Assembly (NCBI GenBank): GCA_910584975.1
Contig: CAJUEA010000026.1
Span: forward strand, 1 to 22,536
Length of the DNA stretch: 22,536 nt
Reading direction: 5' to 3'
From: an uncultured Christensenella sp.
GTDB lineage: Bacteria; Bacillota; Clostridia; Christensenellales; UBA3700
The notes under the pieces are model-generated. The model was not told the origin of the DNA, made no database searches, and was given only the letters and a program-made list of their open reading frames with translations. The translations under genes were made by a program, and so were the position numbers. Position 1 is the stretch's first letter. Each line of letters begins with the position of its first letter. This document shows, piece after piece, positions 7,157-15,008 of this stretch.

Positions 7157-7882
7157 ATGAATTACGAGCAAGAAGTTAACAACAGGGTTGAGTGGATAAA
7201 AAATGTTTTAAAAAAGACAGGAGCAAAGGGTATTATTTTGGGTAATAGTGGTGGAAAAGATTGCACTTTGGTTGAAATTTTGTGTAGAAAAGCAACTCCA
7301 AATGTGTTGTCCGTTGTTATGCCATGTGAGTCAAGCCAAAACTACGGGCAGGATAGAGAACACGCATATCTTATTGCAAAAACTTTTGATATCCCTACAA
7401 TCGAGGTTGACATAACCAAAGCAAAGCAAGAGCTTAGAAAAGCTATCGAACCTTTTGCTGGTGAGGATGTTCCAATGGCTTACAGCAATATCAATCCACG
7501 ACTTAGAATGACTGTTATTTATGCAATAGGTCAAGCAAAAGGCTATCTTGTTGCAGGCACAGGAAATGCCAGTGAAACATATATGGGCTACTTTACAAAA
7601 TGGGGCGATGGTGGATATGATTTTAATCCAATCAAAGATTTGCTTGTTGAAGATGTTTTTGGCATGCTGAAATATTTGAATTGTCCTGAGGAGATTGTCG
7701 CTAAAAAACCAAGTGCAGGACTTTATGAAGGTCAAACAGACGAAAAAGAAATGGGCGTCACATATGAGGAAATAGACAAGTTTATAAAAACAGGCGAGAG
7801 TGAGTTTGCCGAAAAAATTAAGTCAGCACACGCAAAAACTGAACATAAGCGTGTGCCACCAATAAATTATGGTTGCAATTGA
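7157..7882 (+). CDS. nadE: NH3-dependent NAD+ synthetase
   Basis: It catalyses the last step of NAD synthesis, amidating deamido-NAD (NaAD) with ammonia and ATP through an adenylate. The protein is 241 aa: the ammonia-dependent form, without the N-terminal glutaminase domain. The PP-loop reads GNSGGKDCTLVE (residues 29-40), while most NadE have SGGIDS; the key Asp is kept. The NadE-specific segment GTGNASETYMGYFTKWGDGGYDFNPI is nearly intact, as is KKPSAGLYEGQTDEKEMGVTYEEID (~183-206). GGAG before the start lies in the end of hprK. The last codons and the stop form part of the terminator hairpin at 7869-7897. The altered loop is a real difference, but the rest of the family signature makes the assignment firm. 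Confidence 0.93.
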   Translation: MNYEQEVNNRVEWIKNVLKKTGAKGIILGNSGGKDCTLVEILCRKATPNVLSVVMPCESSQNYGQDREHAYLIAKTFDIPTIEVDITKAKQELRKAIEPFAGEDVPMAYSNINPRLRMTVIYAIGQAKGYLVAGTGNASETYMGYFTKWGDGGYDFNPIKDLLVEDVFGMLKYLNCPEEIVAKKPSAGLYEGQTDEKEMGVTYEEIDKFIKTGESEFAEKIKSAHAKTEHKRVPPINYGCN

Positions 7883-7897
7883 TTGCAACCATTTTTT
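7869..7897 (+). terminator. Rho-independent terminator overlapping the nadE 3' end
   Basis: A 10-bp stem ATGGTTGCAA (7869-7878) with TTGCAACCAT (7883-7892) has the TTGA loop, and the T-run follows directly. The nadE TGA stop is in the loop. Confidence 0.9.
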
Positions 7898-7930
7898 GTC
7901 TTTGAAACGCTAAATAAAAAGTAAGAATAG

Positions 7931-7950
7931 TTCGAAAATCGATATTAAAA
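7931..7950 (+). repeat. Dispersed intergenic repeat, copy B
   Basis: TTCGAAAATCGATATTAAAA, the longest intact form, downstream of the nadE terminator. It contains the palindromes TTCGAA and ATCGAT. Confidence 0.55.
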
Positions 7951-8032
7951 TCAAAATTTTATTATCAAACTAGTAAGAGTTTGAGAAAATTTATATGTGG
8001 AAATTTATAAAATATTGTTAAATTTTTAAAGA

Positions 8033-8647
8033 TTATTCTTCACATTCAATTTGTTCCGTTATCTTTTTTGTGTAATAGTACAAGGTAGAGCGCTTTACAG
8101 AAAGAATTTTACAAGCCTCTTTTGTGGTTATTTTTTCTGCTTTAAATCTTTTTATCGTTGAAACACAGTGTTCTGTAAATGTTAATTGTGGTCTGCCAAA
8201 AACAACGCCTCTGCTTTTTGCTGCGATAATACCTTCTTGCTGTCTTGAACGAATGTTAACTCTTTCATTTTCTGCTACAAAAGACAAAATTTGCAAAACT
8301 AAGTCGGAAATAAGTCTGCTTGTAAGTGAACCATTTTTTTCTCTTGTATCCAAAAGAGGCATATCCAGCACCAAAATGTTTGCTCCTATTTTGTCTGTTA
8401 TTCTTTGCCATTCCTCAATAATATTAGTATAGTTTCTGCCAAGTCTGTCAATAGATTTGATTACAACAAGATCGCCTCGTTTGAGTTTTCTTATCAATCG
8501 TTGATAATTCTGTCTGTCAAAATTTTTGCCACTTTTTTTGTCGCAATAAATTTTGTTTGCTTCAATTCCAAAAGAACGAAAGCTGTCAATTTGCCTATGT
8601 AAATTTTGATCGTTTGCTGAAACTCTAGCATATGCATAAGTTTTCAT
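8033..8647 (-). CDS. Small serine recombinase (resolvase/invertase family)
   Basis: The protein is 204 aa, full length for a resolvase/invertase. The N-terminal catalytic domain begins MKTYAYARVSANDQN, with nucleophile Ser10 after Arg8. It continues with IKSIDRLGRNYTNII (the arginines of the active site) and the long E-helix ending NERVNIRSRQQEGIIAAKSRGVVFGRP. A C-terminal helix-turn-helix (TTKEACKILSVKRSTLYYYTKKI, ~172-195) binds the recombination site. The minus-strand start is backed by AAGGAGAAG. Enzymes of this type either resolve transposon cointegrates or invert a DNA segment. No transposase, terminal inverted repeats or flanking inverted pair was found, so it is an orphan here. A 7-bp inverted repeat lies 26 bases upstream of its start. 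It converges with nadE. Confidence 0.93.
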   Translation of the reverse strand: MKTYAYARVSANDQNLHRQIDSFRSFGIEANKIYCDKKSGKNFDRQNYQRLIRKLKRGDLVVIKSIDRLGRNYTNIIEEWQRITDKIGANILVLDMPLLDTREKNGSLTSRLISDLVLQILSFVAENERVNIRSRQQEGIIAAKSRGVVFGRPQLTFTEHCVSTIKRFKAEKITTKEACKILSVKRSTLYYYTKKITEQIECEE

Positions 8648-8672
8648 ATTCTTCTCCTTCGTATTGTATTTT

Positions 8673-8690
8673 TGTTATCTAATGATAACA
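8673..8690. promoter_or_regulatory. Inverted repeat upstream of the recombinase gene
   Basis: TGTTATC-TAAT-GATAACA is a perfect 7-bp dyad with a 4-base spacer, 26 bases before the recombinase ATG. It could be an operator over the recombinase promoter or part of a recombinase binding site. Confidence 0.4.
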
Positions 8691-8797
8691 TATTTTGTGA
8701 TAATTGAATAATTATGGCTAATTTTTTTCTTATAATGTAAATATATGAAATTTTTTTGCTAAAAATTTAAAAAAAATTACCTAAATTTAAAGAGGTA

Positions 8798-8826
8798 TTG
8801 ACAATTTTATGAATTTGTTATATAAT
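8798..8826 (+). promoter_or_regulatory. Consensus sigma-A promoter of the lipoprotein gene
   Basis: TTGACA (8798-8803), 17 bases, TATAAT (8821-8826): a perfect match at optimal spacing. Predicted start near 8833. Confidence 0.85.
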
Positions 8827-8978
8827 GTTTGTAGTAAAATTGTATTTAAATATTTATTTATATAATAAAATATTTTATGAGGTGTTTTATATTGTAATTT
8901 TAATTTTAGCAAAATTGCGAAGATACAATTTGAATATATTAAAATTTAATTCGATTATTCACTTATGGTGGGGGTTTT

Positions 8979-10127
8979 ATGAGAAAATCTAAATTTTTAA
9001 CGCTTGTTATAGCAATAATGTTAGTTTGTAGCCTAGCATTTGTTTTGACTGCTTGTGGTGGAGATAAAGATGACGACGCAGAAACAGAAAAACCTGCAAA
9101 GCCTTGCAGGCATGATTGGGTTCAAACTTTTGACGAAAATAATCACTGGATGCAATGCAACAAATGCGAGGAGAAGAAAGACGCAGTTGCTCATACATAT
9201 GTTGATGATTATCATGATACAAAGCATTACAAAGCTTGCACTGATTGTAAGTATACAAAAGATGCAGATAAGCATACAAAAGATTGGGTTGTCGAAAATG
9301 ATTTGCACTGGGAAAAATGTAAACATTGCAATTTTACAAGTGTGAAGGCTCCACACAAATTTGATGCAGAAGGTGATTGCATTTGTGGTATGACATTGGC
9401 AGAACATACCCATACTCCTGAAGAGATAGTTTCTTTCAATGGAATTTCACATTGGCACAATTGTGTTGGATGTAATCAACAGGCTGATGTTTCTGTAAAT
9501 CACACAATAGAAAACGGCAAATGCACAGGCTGTGCTTATTTTGAAGGTTCAACTCATGTAATTTATAATGAGAACATTGTTACAGGTGTTGATATAGATG
9601 CAATCCTTGCAGAGTTTGAGGCTAACAAAGACCCTGAAGATAAAGATGCTGAACTTGCTCCATTGAATATTGTTGTTTCAAATGCAAATGGCAAGTTTGT
9701 TATTGATACTGTTGAAGGTGGTGCTTTTGCAAACAGAGATAAAGTTAAAATTCTAAGCGTTACATTGCCTGAAACAATAAAAGTAATTCGCAGTTCTGCT
9801 TTTTCTAATCGTGCAGAGCTTGAAACAATCAATTTCGCTGGCACTATGGAACAATGGAAGAAGATTAACAAAATGTATAACTGGGACAACGGAACAAGTG
9901 AAAATCTAAAAATAGTTTGCAAAGATGGTGTGATTGCAAAAGACGGCACAGAAACTCCAACCGAGCCAACTGAACCTGAGCAACCAGACACAGAGCAACC
10001 CGATATCACTAATCCGGATACAACTGAACCAACTGACCCAGATACAACTGAGCCAGAGCAAACAGAGCAACCTGTTCTTCCTCCTATAGAAGAAAATGAG
10101 GACAATCAAGAGCAAACAGAAAACTAA
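8979..10127 (+). CDS. Lipoprotein with Cys/His zinc-ribbon-like repeats and a BspA-like segment
   Basis: The protein is 382 aa. Residues 1-26 are a lipoprotein signal peptide with lipobox LTAC, lipidated on Cys26. Residues ~40-185 hold repeated units of the form H-[WY]-x-x-C-x-x-C followed by a His near the unit end: HWMQCNKC, HYKACTDC, HWEKCKHC and HWHNCVGC, with the shorter CICG and CTGC. These look like small metal-binding ribbons as seen in many clostridial surface proteins. Residues ~235-300 (VTLPETIKVIRSSAFSNRAELETINFAGTMEQWKKI) match one or two BspA-type LRR units. The last ~60 residues are a Thr/Pro/Glu-rich tail, probably unstructured. It is expected to be anchored on the outer face of the membrane. 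GGTGGGGG precedes the ATG, with a perfect promoter upstream and a terminator downstream, so it is a single-gene unit. Exact role unknown. Confidence 0.85.
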   Translation: MRKSKFLTLVIAIMLVCSLAFVLTACGGDKDDDAETEKPAKPCRHDWVQTFDENNHWMQCNKCEEKKDAVAHTYVDDYHDTKHYKACTDCKYTKDADKHTKDWVVENDLHWEKCKHCNFTSVKAPHKFDAEGDCICGMTLAEHTHTPEEIVSFNGISHWHNCVGCNQQADVSVNHTIENGKCTGCAYFEGSTHVIYNENIVTGVDIDAILAEFEANKDPEDKDAELAPLNIVVSNANGKFVIDTVEGGAFANRDKVKILSVTLPETIKVIRSSAFSNRAELETINFAGTMEQWKKINKMYNWDNGTSENLKIVCKDGVIAKDGTETPTEPTEPEQPDTEQPDITNPDTTEPTDPDTTEPEQTEQPVLPPIEENEDNQEQTEN

Positions 10128-10156
10128 TAATTAGCATAGAAGTTTGATTGAATAAG

Positions 10157-10192
10157 AAAAAAAGAGATTTGAATTTTCAAGTCTCTTTTTTT
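10157..10192 (+). terminator. Rho-independent terminator after the lipoprotein gene
   Basis: An A7-GAGATTTGAA arm pairs with TTCAAGTCTC-T7 (one G-U pair), with a very small loop at ~10173-10176. The U-run is at 10186-10192. Confidence 0.85.
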
Positions 10193-10318
10193 ATGGCTTA
10201 AAATAATTTTGCGTTTAGCACTTACTATTAAGTGTGACTTAAACGAATGTCTTACTGCTAAATTTATAGAGTTTTATCCTGTTATAGCTAAGCCATTTTA
10301 ATTAAATATTAACATGAT

Positions 10319-10349
10319 AAAAAAAGATGCTGCCACCAACAGCATCTTT
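10319..10349 (-). terminator. Terminator of the Na/phosphate cotransporter gene
   Basis: On the minus strand AAAGATGCTG (10349-10340) pairs with CAGCATCTTT (10332-10323), loop of seven bases, followed by a run of T. It lies 11 bases past the stop of the gene ending at 10361. Confidence 0.88.
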
Positions 10350-10360
10350 GATATTGTTTG

Positions 10361-12076
10361 TTATTTAATGATTGCATAAACTTTTTTAGGTTTGGCAGTG
10401 TAGTCTGAAATGCTTTTTGCAATGTTTTGCATATGGTCAGAAATACGCTCCAAGTTGGACACCAAACTTAAATATACAGCACCTGTGCTTGCAGAGCATT
10501 GGTTGCTATTAAGTCGTTTGATGTGATCTCTATCCAATTGCATTTTAAACTCATCAACCATATCTTCATATTTATATACAACTTCAAGAAGTTCCATATC
10601 TTGATATTCAAAAGCTTTTATTGAGTTTTCAAAAACTTTATGTATTGCCTCTGTCATTTCGTCAAGTTGTGCAAGAGCAACATCTGAAAAAGTAGTTTTC
10701 AGTTTTTGAAGTTCGTCTGCATATTCCATAATATTTTCGGAATAGTCACCAACTCTTTCCAAGTCTGATACAACATGATAGAAGGATGCCAGCATTAATT
10801 CGTCCTTAAAAGATATTTCTTTTGCAGATAACTCAACCAAAAATTTGGAAATTTCTCTGTTCAAGAAGTTCAAATGTTTCTCTCGATTTGCAAATTTTTC
10901 TTGTTTTTCCAGTTTCCCGTTTTTAACACAGTTAAGTGAAAGTTTAAAGTTTTTGTATGCAATTTCACTCATCAAAATGATTTCGTGTTTTGTTTGATTG
11001 ATTGCGATTGCAGGAGTGGATAAGATACGCTTATCGATAAACTTAAATCTTTCAGGCATATAGTTTTCTTCCACATCGTCTTTGGCTTTTTTTTCTGGAA
11101 CAACCTTTGTTGCAACCCAAACAAGTGGTTTTACAAATGGTATTAGCACCAAAGTCATCAATATGTTGAAGAATGTGTGGAACATAGCTGATTGTGTTTC
11201 AACATTTGCAAACATTGTTTCAAACCAAACATCGATTGGTGACCAAATGATTATTGGAAGAAAAACAACCATACCTATAGTGTTAAATAGTAAGTGGATT
11301 GCCGTTGCGCGTTTTGCATTTGCATTTGTTCCAATAGAAGCTATTACTGATGTTATACACGAGCCTATGTTTATGCCAAGTGTTGCATACATTATTGATT
11401 TTAAAGGTATTCCGAAAGAACCTGCCAAGGCAATTAAAATACCTGAGGTTGCCGATGAACTTTGAACAAGTGCTGTTAAAGCCAAGGCAAGCAATATTAA
11501 TATAGCGGGGTTAGTTGTGTTTTTGAAAACATTTGTAACTGCATCAATCTCTGCAATAAGGCTCATTGAATTTTTCATTACATCCATACCAACAAAAACC
11601 ATACCTAAGCCTGCAAGCAAAGCACCCAGTTTTTTGATAGTATCTTTTTTGCTTAGCATTTGCATAAATGCACCAACAGCAGCCAGCACTGCAAACCAAG
11701 CCGTAATTTTCAAAGATTCAAGAGCTACGATTTGTGCAGTTATTGTTGTTCCGATGTTTGCACCCATAATGATTGGAGCAGCTTGTGTAAGTGTCATAAG
11801 TCCTGCATTTACAAAGCCTACAACCATAACTGTTGTTGCACCTGATGATTGAATTACTGCAGTAACTCCTGCACCAGTCAGCAAGCCTGTAAAGCGATTG
11901 CTACTTATTTTGTCAAAAAGAGTACGCATTTTACTGCCTGCTAAAGATTCCAAATTGCTACCCATCATATTGATACCAATAAGGAACACACCTGTACCTG
12001 CAAGCATAAGTAAAACGCTTTCAACAATGTCCATTGCACTCGGGACAGAAGCTAACATAATATTCAAGAAATTCAT
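10361..12076 (-). CDS. Na/Pi cotransporter family protein with PhoU-like domain
   Basis: The protein is 571 aa. The N-terminal ~320 residues form a membrane domain of the NptA/SLC34-like Na+-phosphate cotransporter family. It shows the characteristic inverted duplication: GAGVTAVIQSSGATTVMVVGFV and, later, LALTALVQSSSATSGILIALAG, each with the QSS motif that forms the substrate site. Residues ~350-560 are a cytoplasmic, all-helical PhoU-like domain (SDLERVGDYSENIMEYAD and SNLERISDHMQNIAKSISDY), which probably couples transport to phosphate status. It likely imports phosphate using the sodium gradient; related proteins have been proposed to act in efflux as well. GAGG precedes the ATG on the minus strand. 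It is monocistronic, with its own promoter at 12138-12165 and terminator at 10319. Confidence 0.93.
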   Translation of the reverse strand: MNFLNIMLASVPSAMDIVESVLLMLAGTGVFLIGINMMGSNLESLAGSKMRTLFDKISSNRFTGLLTGAGVTAVIQSSGATTVMVVGFVNAGLMTLTQAAPIIMGANIGTTITAQIVALESLKITAWFAVLAAVGAFMQMLSKKDTIKKLGALLAGLGMVFVGMDVMKNSMSLIAEIDAVTNVFKNTTNPAILILLALALTALVQSSSATSGILIALAGSFGIPLKSIMYATLGINIGSCITSVIASIGTNANAKRATAIHLLFNTIGMVVFLPIIIWSPIDVWFETMFANVETQSAMFHTFFNILMTLVLIPFVKPLVWVATKVVPEKKAKDDVEENYMPERFKFIDKRILSTPAIAINQTKHEIILMSEIAYKNFKLSLNCVKNGKLEKQEKFANREKHLNFLNREISKFLVELSAKEISFKDELMLASFYHVVSDLERVGDYSENIMEYADELQKLKTTFSDVALAQLDEMTEAIHKVFENSIKAFEYQDMELLEVVYKYEDMVDEFKMQLDRDHIKRLNSNQCSASTGAVYLSLVSNLERISDHMQNIAKSISDYTAKPKKVYAIIK

Positions 12077-12137
12077 TTTAACCTCGCTGTTTTATCTTTA
12101 TGTATATAGCAATAAAAAATTTTGCTATCATTAAAAT

Positions 12138-12165
12138 TTTATAATAATTTTTAGTACTATGTCAA
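12138..12165 (-). promoter_or_regulatory. Sigma-A promoter of the Na/Pi cotransporter gene
   Basis: On the minus strand TTGACA (12165-12160), 16 bases, TATAAA (12143-12138). Predicted start near 12131, about 55 bases before the ATG. Confidence 0.65.
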
Positions 12166-12319
12166 GCAAATAAGATAAATTTATATGGGGATTAAGTAAA
12201 ATTTATAATGTTTGATAAACTTAGCTTATTTGCAATAAGTTTTGCAAACATTTTAATCTGCTGTTTAGTTAAAAAAATGCCTCAAAAACTAAAAATATGA
12301 CTAAATATACAATATTATA

Positions 12320-12348
12320 TTGCAAGATTGGGTAAAATAATGTATAAT
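12320..12348 (+). promoter_or_regulatory. Sigma-A promoter of polA-coaE
   Basis: TTGCAA (12320-12325), 17 bases, TATAAT (12343-12348). A second TATAAT follows at ~12355. The leader is ~100 bases. Confidence 0.6.
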
Positions 12349-12455
12349 TAATATGTATAATTATTTGTTTTTATGGAAATTTGTTTTATTTTTTATAAAA
12401 AAATACAAAAATCAAAGATATATAATATAGTTACAATCATAATTATGAGGTAAAA

Positions 12456-15008
12456 ATGGAAAAACTTATTTTGTTGGACTCAAACAGCTTGCTAAACAGA
12501 GCTTTTTACGCTCTTCCTCCAATGAGCTCGGTGGATGGCAAACCTACCAATGCAGTATATGGTTATGTTAATATGTTGCTAAAGATTATTGCAGAAGCAC
12601 AACCTAGTCATATTATTGCTACTTTTGATGTAAAGGCTCCAACTTTCAGAAAAAAAATGTATGATGCTTACAAGGCACAGCGTAAACCTATGCCTGAAGA
12701 CCTTGCTGCACAACTTCCGATAATTAAAGAAGTGCTTGCTGCAATGAAAATTCAAATTGTCACTTTGGAAGGATATGAGGCAGACGATTTGATTGGAACT
12801 CTTGCAAAAAAATGTCCATTTGAAACAATTATTGTAACTGGCGATCGTGATAGCTTGCAACTTGTTTCAGATAGCACAACTGTTTGGCTTACAAAAAAGG
12901 GTATCACAGAAATTGTAAAGTATGACCTTGCAAGGCTTGCAGAGGATGGATTAACCCCACAAGGAGTGATTGATTTGAAATCACTTATGGGCGATACGGC
13001 AGATAACATCCCGGGCGTTGGTGGTGTTGGAGAGAAAACTGCAAAAACTCTTTTGCAAACATATGGCAATTTGGATGGCGTTTATGAGCATATTGATGAA
13101 ATCAAAGGTAAATTGCAAGAAAAATTGATTGCTGATAAAGATATGGCGTATTTGTCGTATGATTTGGCAACTATAAATGTGGATTCTCCTGTTGAGTTTG
13201 ATTTGAAGGCGTCTAGCATTTCAGACTATATAAACAATGATAGCATTGCTGTTTTTAAAAATTTGAATTTCAAAACAATAGTAAACAGATTTAGCGATTT
13301 GGCTGTAAATAATGAAGAAGAAGCCCCAAAAGAAAAAGAAGTTTTGAGTGTGGGCAAAGTTGATGTTCATAGCATTGACGAATTTAACAAAATTTTTAAG
13401 GATATTGAAAGTCAAAAAGAAATTTCAATTTATGTGGATGAAAATATTGAAATTTTTGCTGATAACACTTGCTATAGCATTGAAACAAGTCACGATTTGT
13501 TGGGAAGTGGAATAGACTTTTTTGAAGTGGCAGATTCGATAAATAAACTTTTGGAAAATGAAGATTTAAAAGTAATTTTGTTTGATGCAAAAACTAATTT
13601 TTATCAATTAAGAACAAAAAATGCTTGCAATTTTGAGGATGTTGCACTAAAAGTTTATTTGCTGGATGCAAACAGAAATTACAAGAGCATTGAAGAGGTT
13701 ATTCAAGATTATTCGGTTGAAAGTGATAGCAAAAGTTATTCACTATATCTTTTAAATGACCTTTGTGACAAAAAAATGGCAGAATTGCAGCTTGAAAATC
13801 TTTACAGAAAGATTGAATTGCCACTTGTAAATGTGCTTTATGATATGGAAAGAACTGGTGTTAGAGTAGATATTGGCTTGCTTGATGAACTTCGCAAGGA
13901 ATTTGTTGCTATTATTGAAGATTTGACAAAGAAAATTATAAGTTTTAATGATGATGAAACTTTCAACATCAATTCTCCAAAGCAACTTGGCAACTTTTTG
14001 TTTGAAAAACTTGGCTTAAAACACGGAAAAAAGACAAAAACAGGATATTCAACCAATGTTGAAGTGTTGCAATCTTTGATTGGCACTCATCCTGTAATTG
14101 AGTATATTTTAAAATATCGTGAAATCAACAAATTGCTTTCCACTTATATAGATGGCTTAAAACCACTTATTGTGGGTGGCAGAGTGCACACAATATTTAA
14201 GCAGACTGTTGCAGCAACTGGCAGATTGAGTTCAACTGAGCCAAATCTTCAAAATATACCTGTTAGAAAAGCTGTGGGCAGAGAACTTAGAAAAATGTTT
14301 ATTGCAAGTGAAAATTCAAAACTTGTTTGTGCAGACTATTCGCAAATTGAATTGAGACTTATGGCACATTTCAGCGAAGATGAAAATCTTATCAAAGCTT
14401 TTAATGACGGATTGGATGTTCATAAATTTACTGCAAGTCGTGCATTTGGCGTGCCATTTGAAATGGTAAGCAGTGATATGAGAAGGCGTGCAAAAGCAAT
14501 AAACTTTGGTATTATTTATGGTATCAGTTCTTTTGGCTTGTCAAATGACATTGGAATAAGTCCTTATGAGGCAAAGCGTTTTATTGACAAGTATTTTGAA
14601 ATGTATCCAAAAGTAAAACAATATATGGATAACAATGTTGAGTTTGCCAAAGAAAATGGATATATCAAAACGCTTTCTGGAAGAATAAGATATATTCCTG
14701 AAATTAATGTTTCAAATTATCAAACACGCTCTTTTGGGGAGAGGATAGCAATGAATATGCCACTTCAAGGCAGTGCAAGTGACATAATCAAAATGGCAAT
14801 GATTGATGTTGCAAACAAATTGAAAGAAGGTGGATTTAAAGCAAAACTTGTTTTGCAAGTTCATGATGAACTTTTGATTGATTGTCCTGAAAATGAAGTG
14901 GAACAAATAAAAAGTATTTTAAAAGCAAGTATGGAAAATGTTGCAAAACTAAAAGTTAAACTTGAGGTGGATTTGTCAGCTGGAAACAACTGGCTGGAGG
15001 CTAAGTAA
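12456..15008 (+). CDS. polA: DNA polymerase I
   Basis: Polymerase I fills repair gaps and removes RNA primers. The protein is 850 aa, slightly shorter than the Bacillus enzyme. Residues 1-~290 are the 5' nuclease (YEADDLIGTLA, VTGDRDSLQLV, GDTADNIPGVGGVGEKTA). Residues ~300-450 occupy the place of the 3'-5' exonuclease but lack the DxE and other DEDD carboxylates, so proofreading is probably absent, as in Bacillus/Geobacillus Pol I. The polymerase domain has motif A DYSQIELRLMAHFSEDENL (D627), motif B RRRAKAINFGIIYG (K680) and motif C QVHDELLID (H803, D804, E805). ATGAGG precedes the ATG. The TAA stop overlaps the coaE ATG by one base, indicating translational coupling. The nearby uvrC gives a second excision-repair gene, but in a separate unit. 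Confidence 0.97.
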   Translation: MEKLILLDSNSLLNRAFYALPPMSSVDGKPTNAVYGYVNMLLKIIAEAQPSHIIATFDVKAPTFRKKMYDAYKAQRKPMPEDLAAQLPIIKEVLAAMKIQIVTLEGYEADDLIGTLAKKCPFETIIVTGDRDSLQLVSDSTTVWLTKKGITEIVKYDLARLAEDGLTPQGVIDLKSLMGDTADNIPGVGGVGEKTAKTLLQTYGNLDGVYEHIDEIKGKLQEKLIADKDMAYLSYDLATINVDSPVEFDLKASSISDYINNDSIAVFKNLNFKTIVNRFSDLAVNNEEEAPKEKEVLSVGKVDVHSIDEFNKIFKDIESQKEISIYVDENIEIFADNTCYSIETSHDLLGSGIDFFEVADSINKLLENEDLKVILFDAKTNFYQLRTKNACNFEDVALKVYLLDANRNYKSIEEVIQDYSVESDSKSYSLYLLNDLCDKKMAELQLENLYRKIELPLVNVLYDMERTGVRVDIGLLDELRKEFVAIIEDLTKKIISFNDDETFNINSPKQLGNFLFEKLGLKHGKKTKTGYSTNVEVLQSLIGTHPVIEYILKYREINKLLSTYIDGLKPLIVGGRVHTIFKQTVAATGRLSSTEPNLQNIPVRKAVGRELRKMFIASENSKLVCADYSQIELRLMAHFSEDENLIKAFNDGLDVHKFTASRAFGVPFEMVSSDMRRRAKAINFGIIYGISSFGLSNDIGISPYEAKRFIDKYFEMYPKVKQYMDNNVEFAKENGYIKTLSGRIRYIPEINVSNYQTRSFGERIAMNMPLQGSASDIIKMAMIDVANKLKEGGFKAKLVLQVHDELLIDCPENEVEQIKSILKASMENVAKLKVKLEVDLSAGNNWLEAK

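Larger units (their letters stand above)
8648..8978. other. Divergent promoter region: recombinase / lipoprotein
   Basis: The region is AT-rich. It holds the inverted repeat at 8673-8690, a second AT-rich dyad at 8700-8715 (ATAATT-GAAT-AATTAT), the consensus promoter at 8798, and a ~145-base leader for the lipoprotein. The leader contains a hairpin-forming stretch (ATTGTA 8891-8896 with TACAAT 8924-8929, inner AATTTT-AGC-AAAATT) and a ribosome-binding-like GAGGTG at ~8879-8884 with only a six-codon frame. No gene is seen. Confidence 0.5.
12077..12455. other. Divergent regulatory region between the cotransporter gene and polA
   Basis: No gene is seen in 379 bases. It contains one promoter per strand (12138-12165 minus; 12320-12348 plus). 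A 7-bp inverted repeat, ATAGCAA (12106-12112) with TTGCTAT (12122-12128), sits in the 5' leader of the cotransporter mRNA. Overlapping dyads at 12217-12242 (AAACTTA/TAAGTTT and, inside, CTTATT-TGC-AATAAG) lie between the promoters. No Pho-box repeat was recognised. Confidence 0.5.

Noticed and set aside
7987..8009. Direct repeat AAATTTATA x2 near the recombinase gene as a recombination site
   Set aside because: Nine A/T bases in a very AT-rich spacer is not distinctive.
9013..9345. Frameshifted or overlapping gene in the lipoprotein N-terminal region (frames on both strands)
   Set aside because: The lipoprotein frame is continuous with signal peptide and repeats; the other frames lack starts with ribosome binding sites.
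9563..10105. 180-residue open frame on the minus strand, Ser/Val/Gly-rich
   Set aside because: It is the antisense shadow of the lipoprotein's repetitive Thr/Pro/Glu-coding tail; no ribosome binding site and the product is low complexity.
10361..12076. Several plus-strand frames inside the cotransporter gene (e.g. 11082-11465, 11517-11852)
   Set aside because: No ribosome binding sites; they overlap a full-length, motif-supported transporter.
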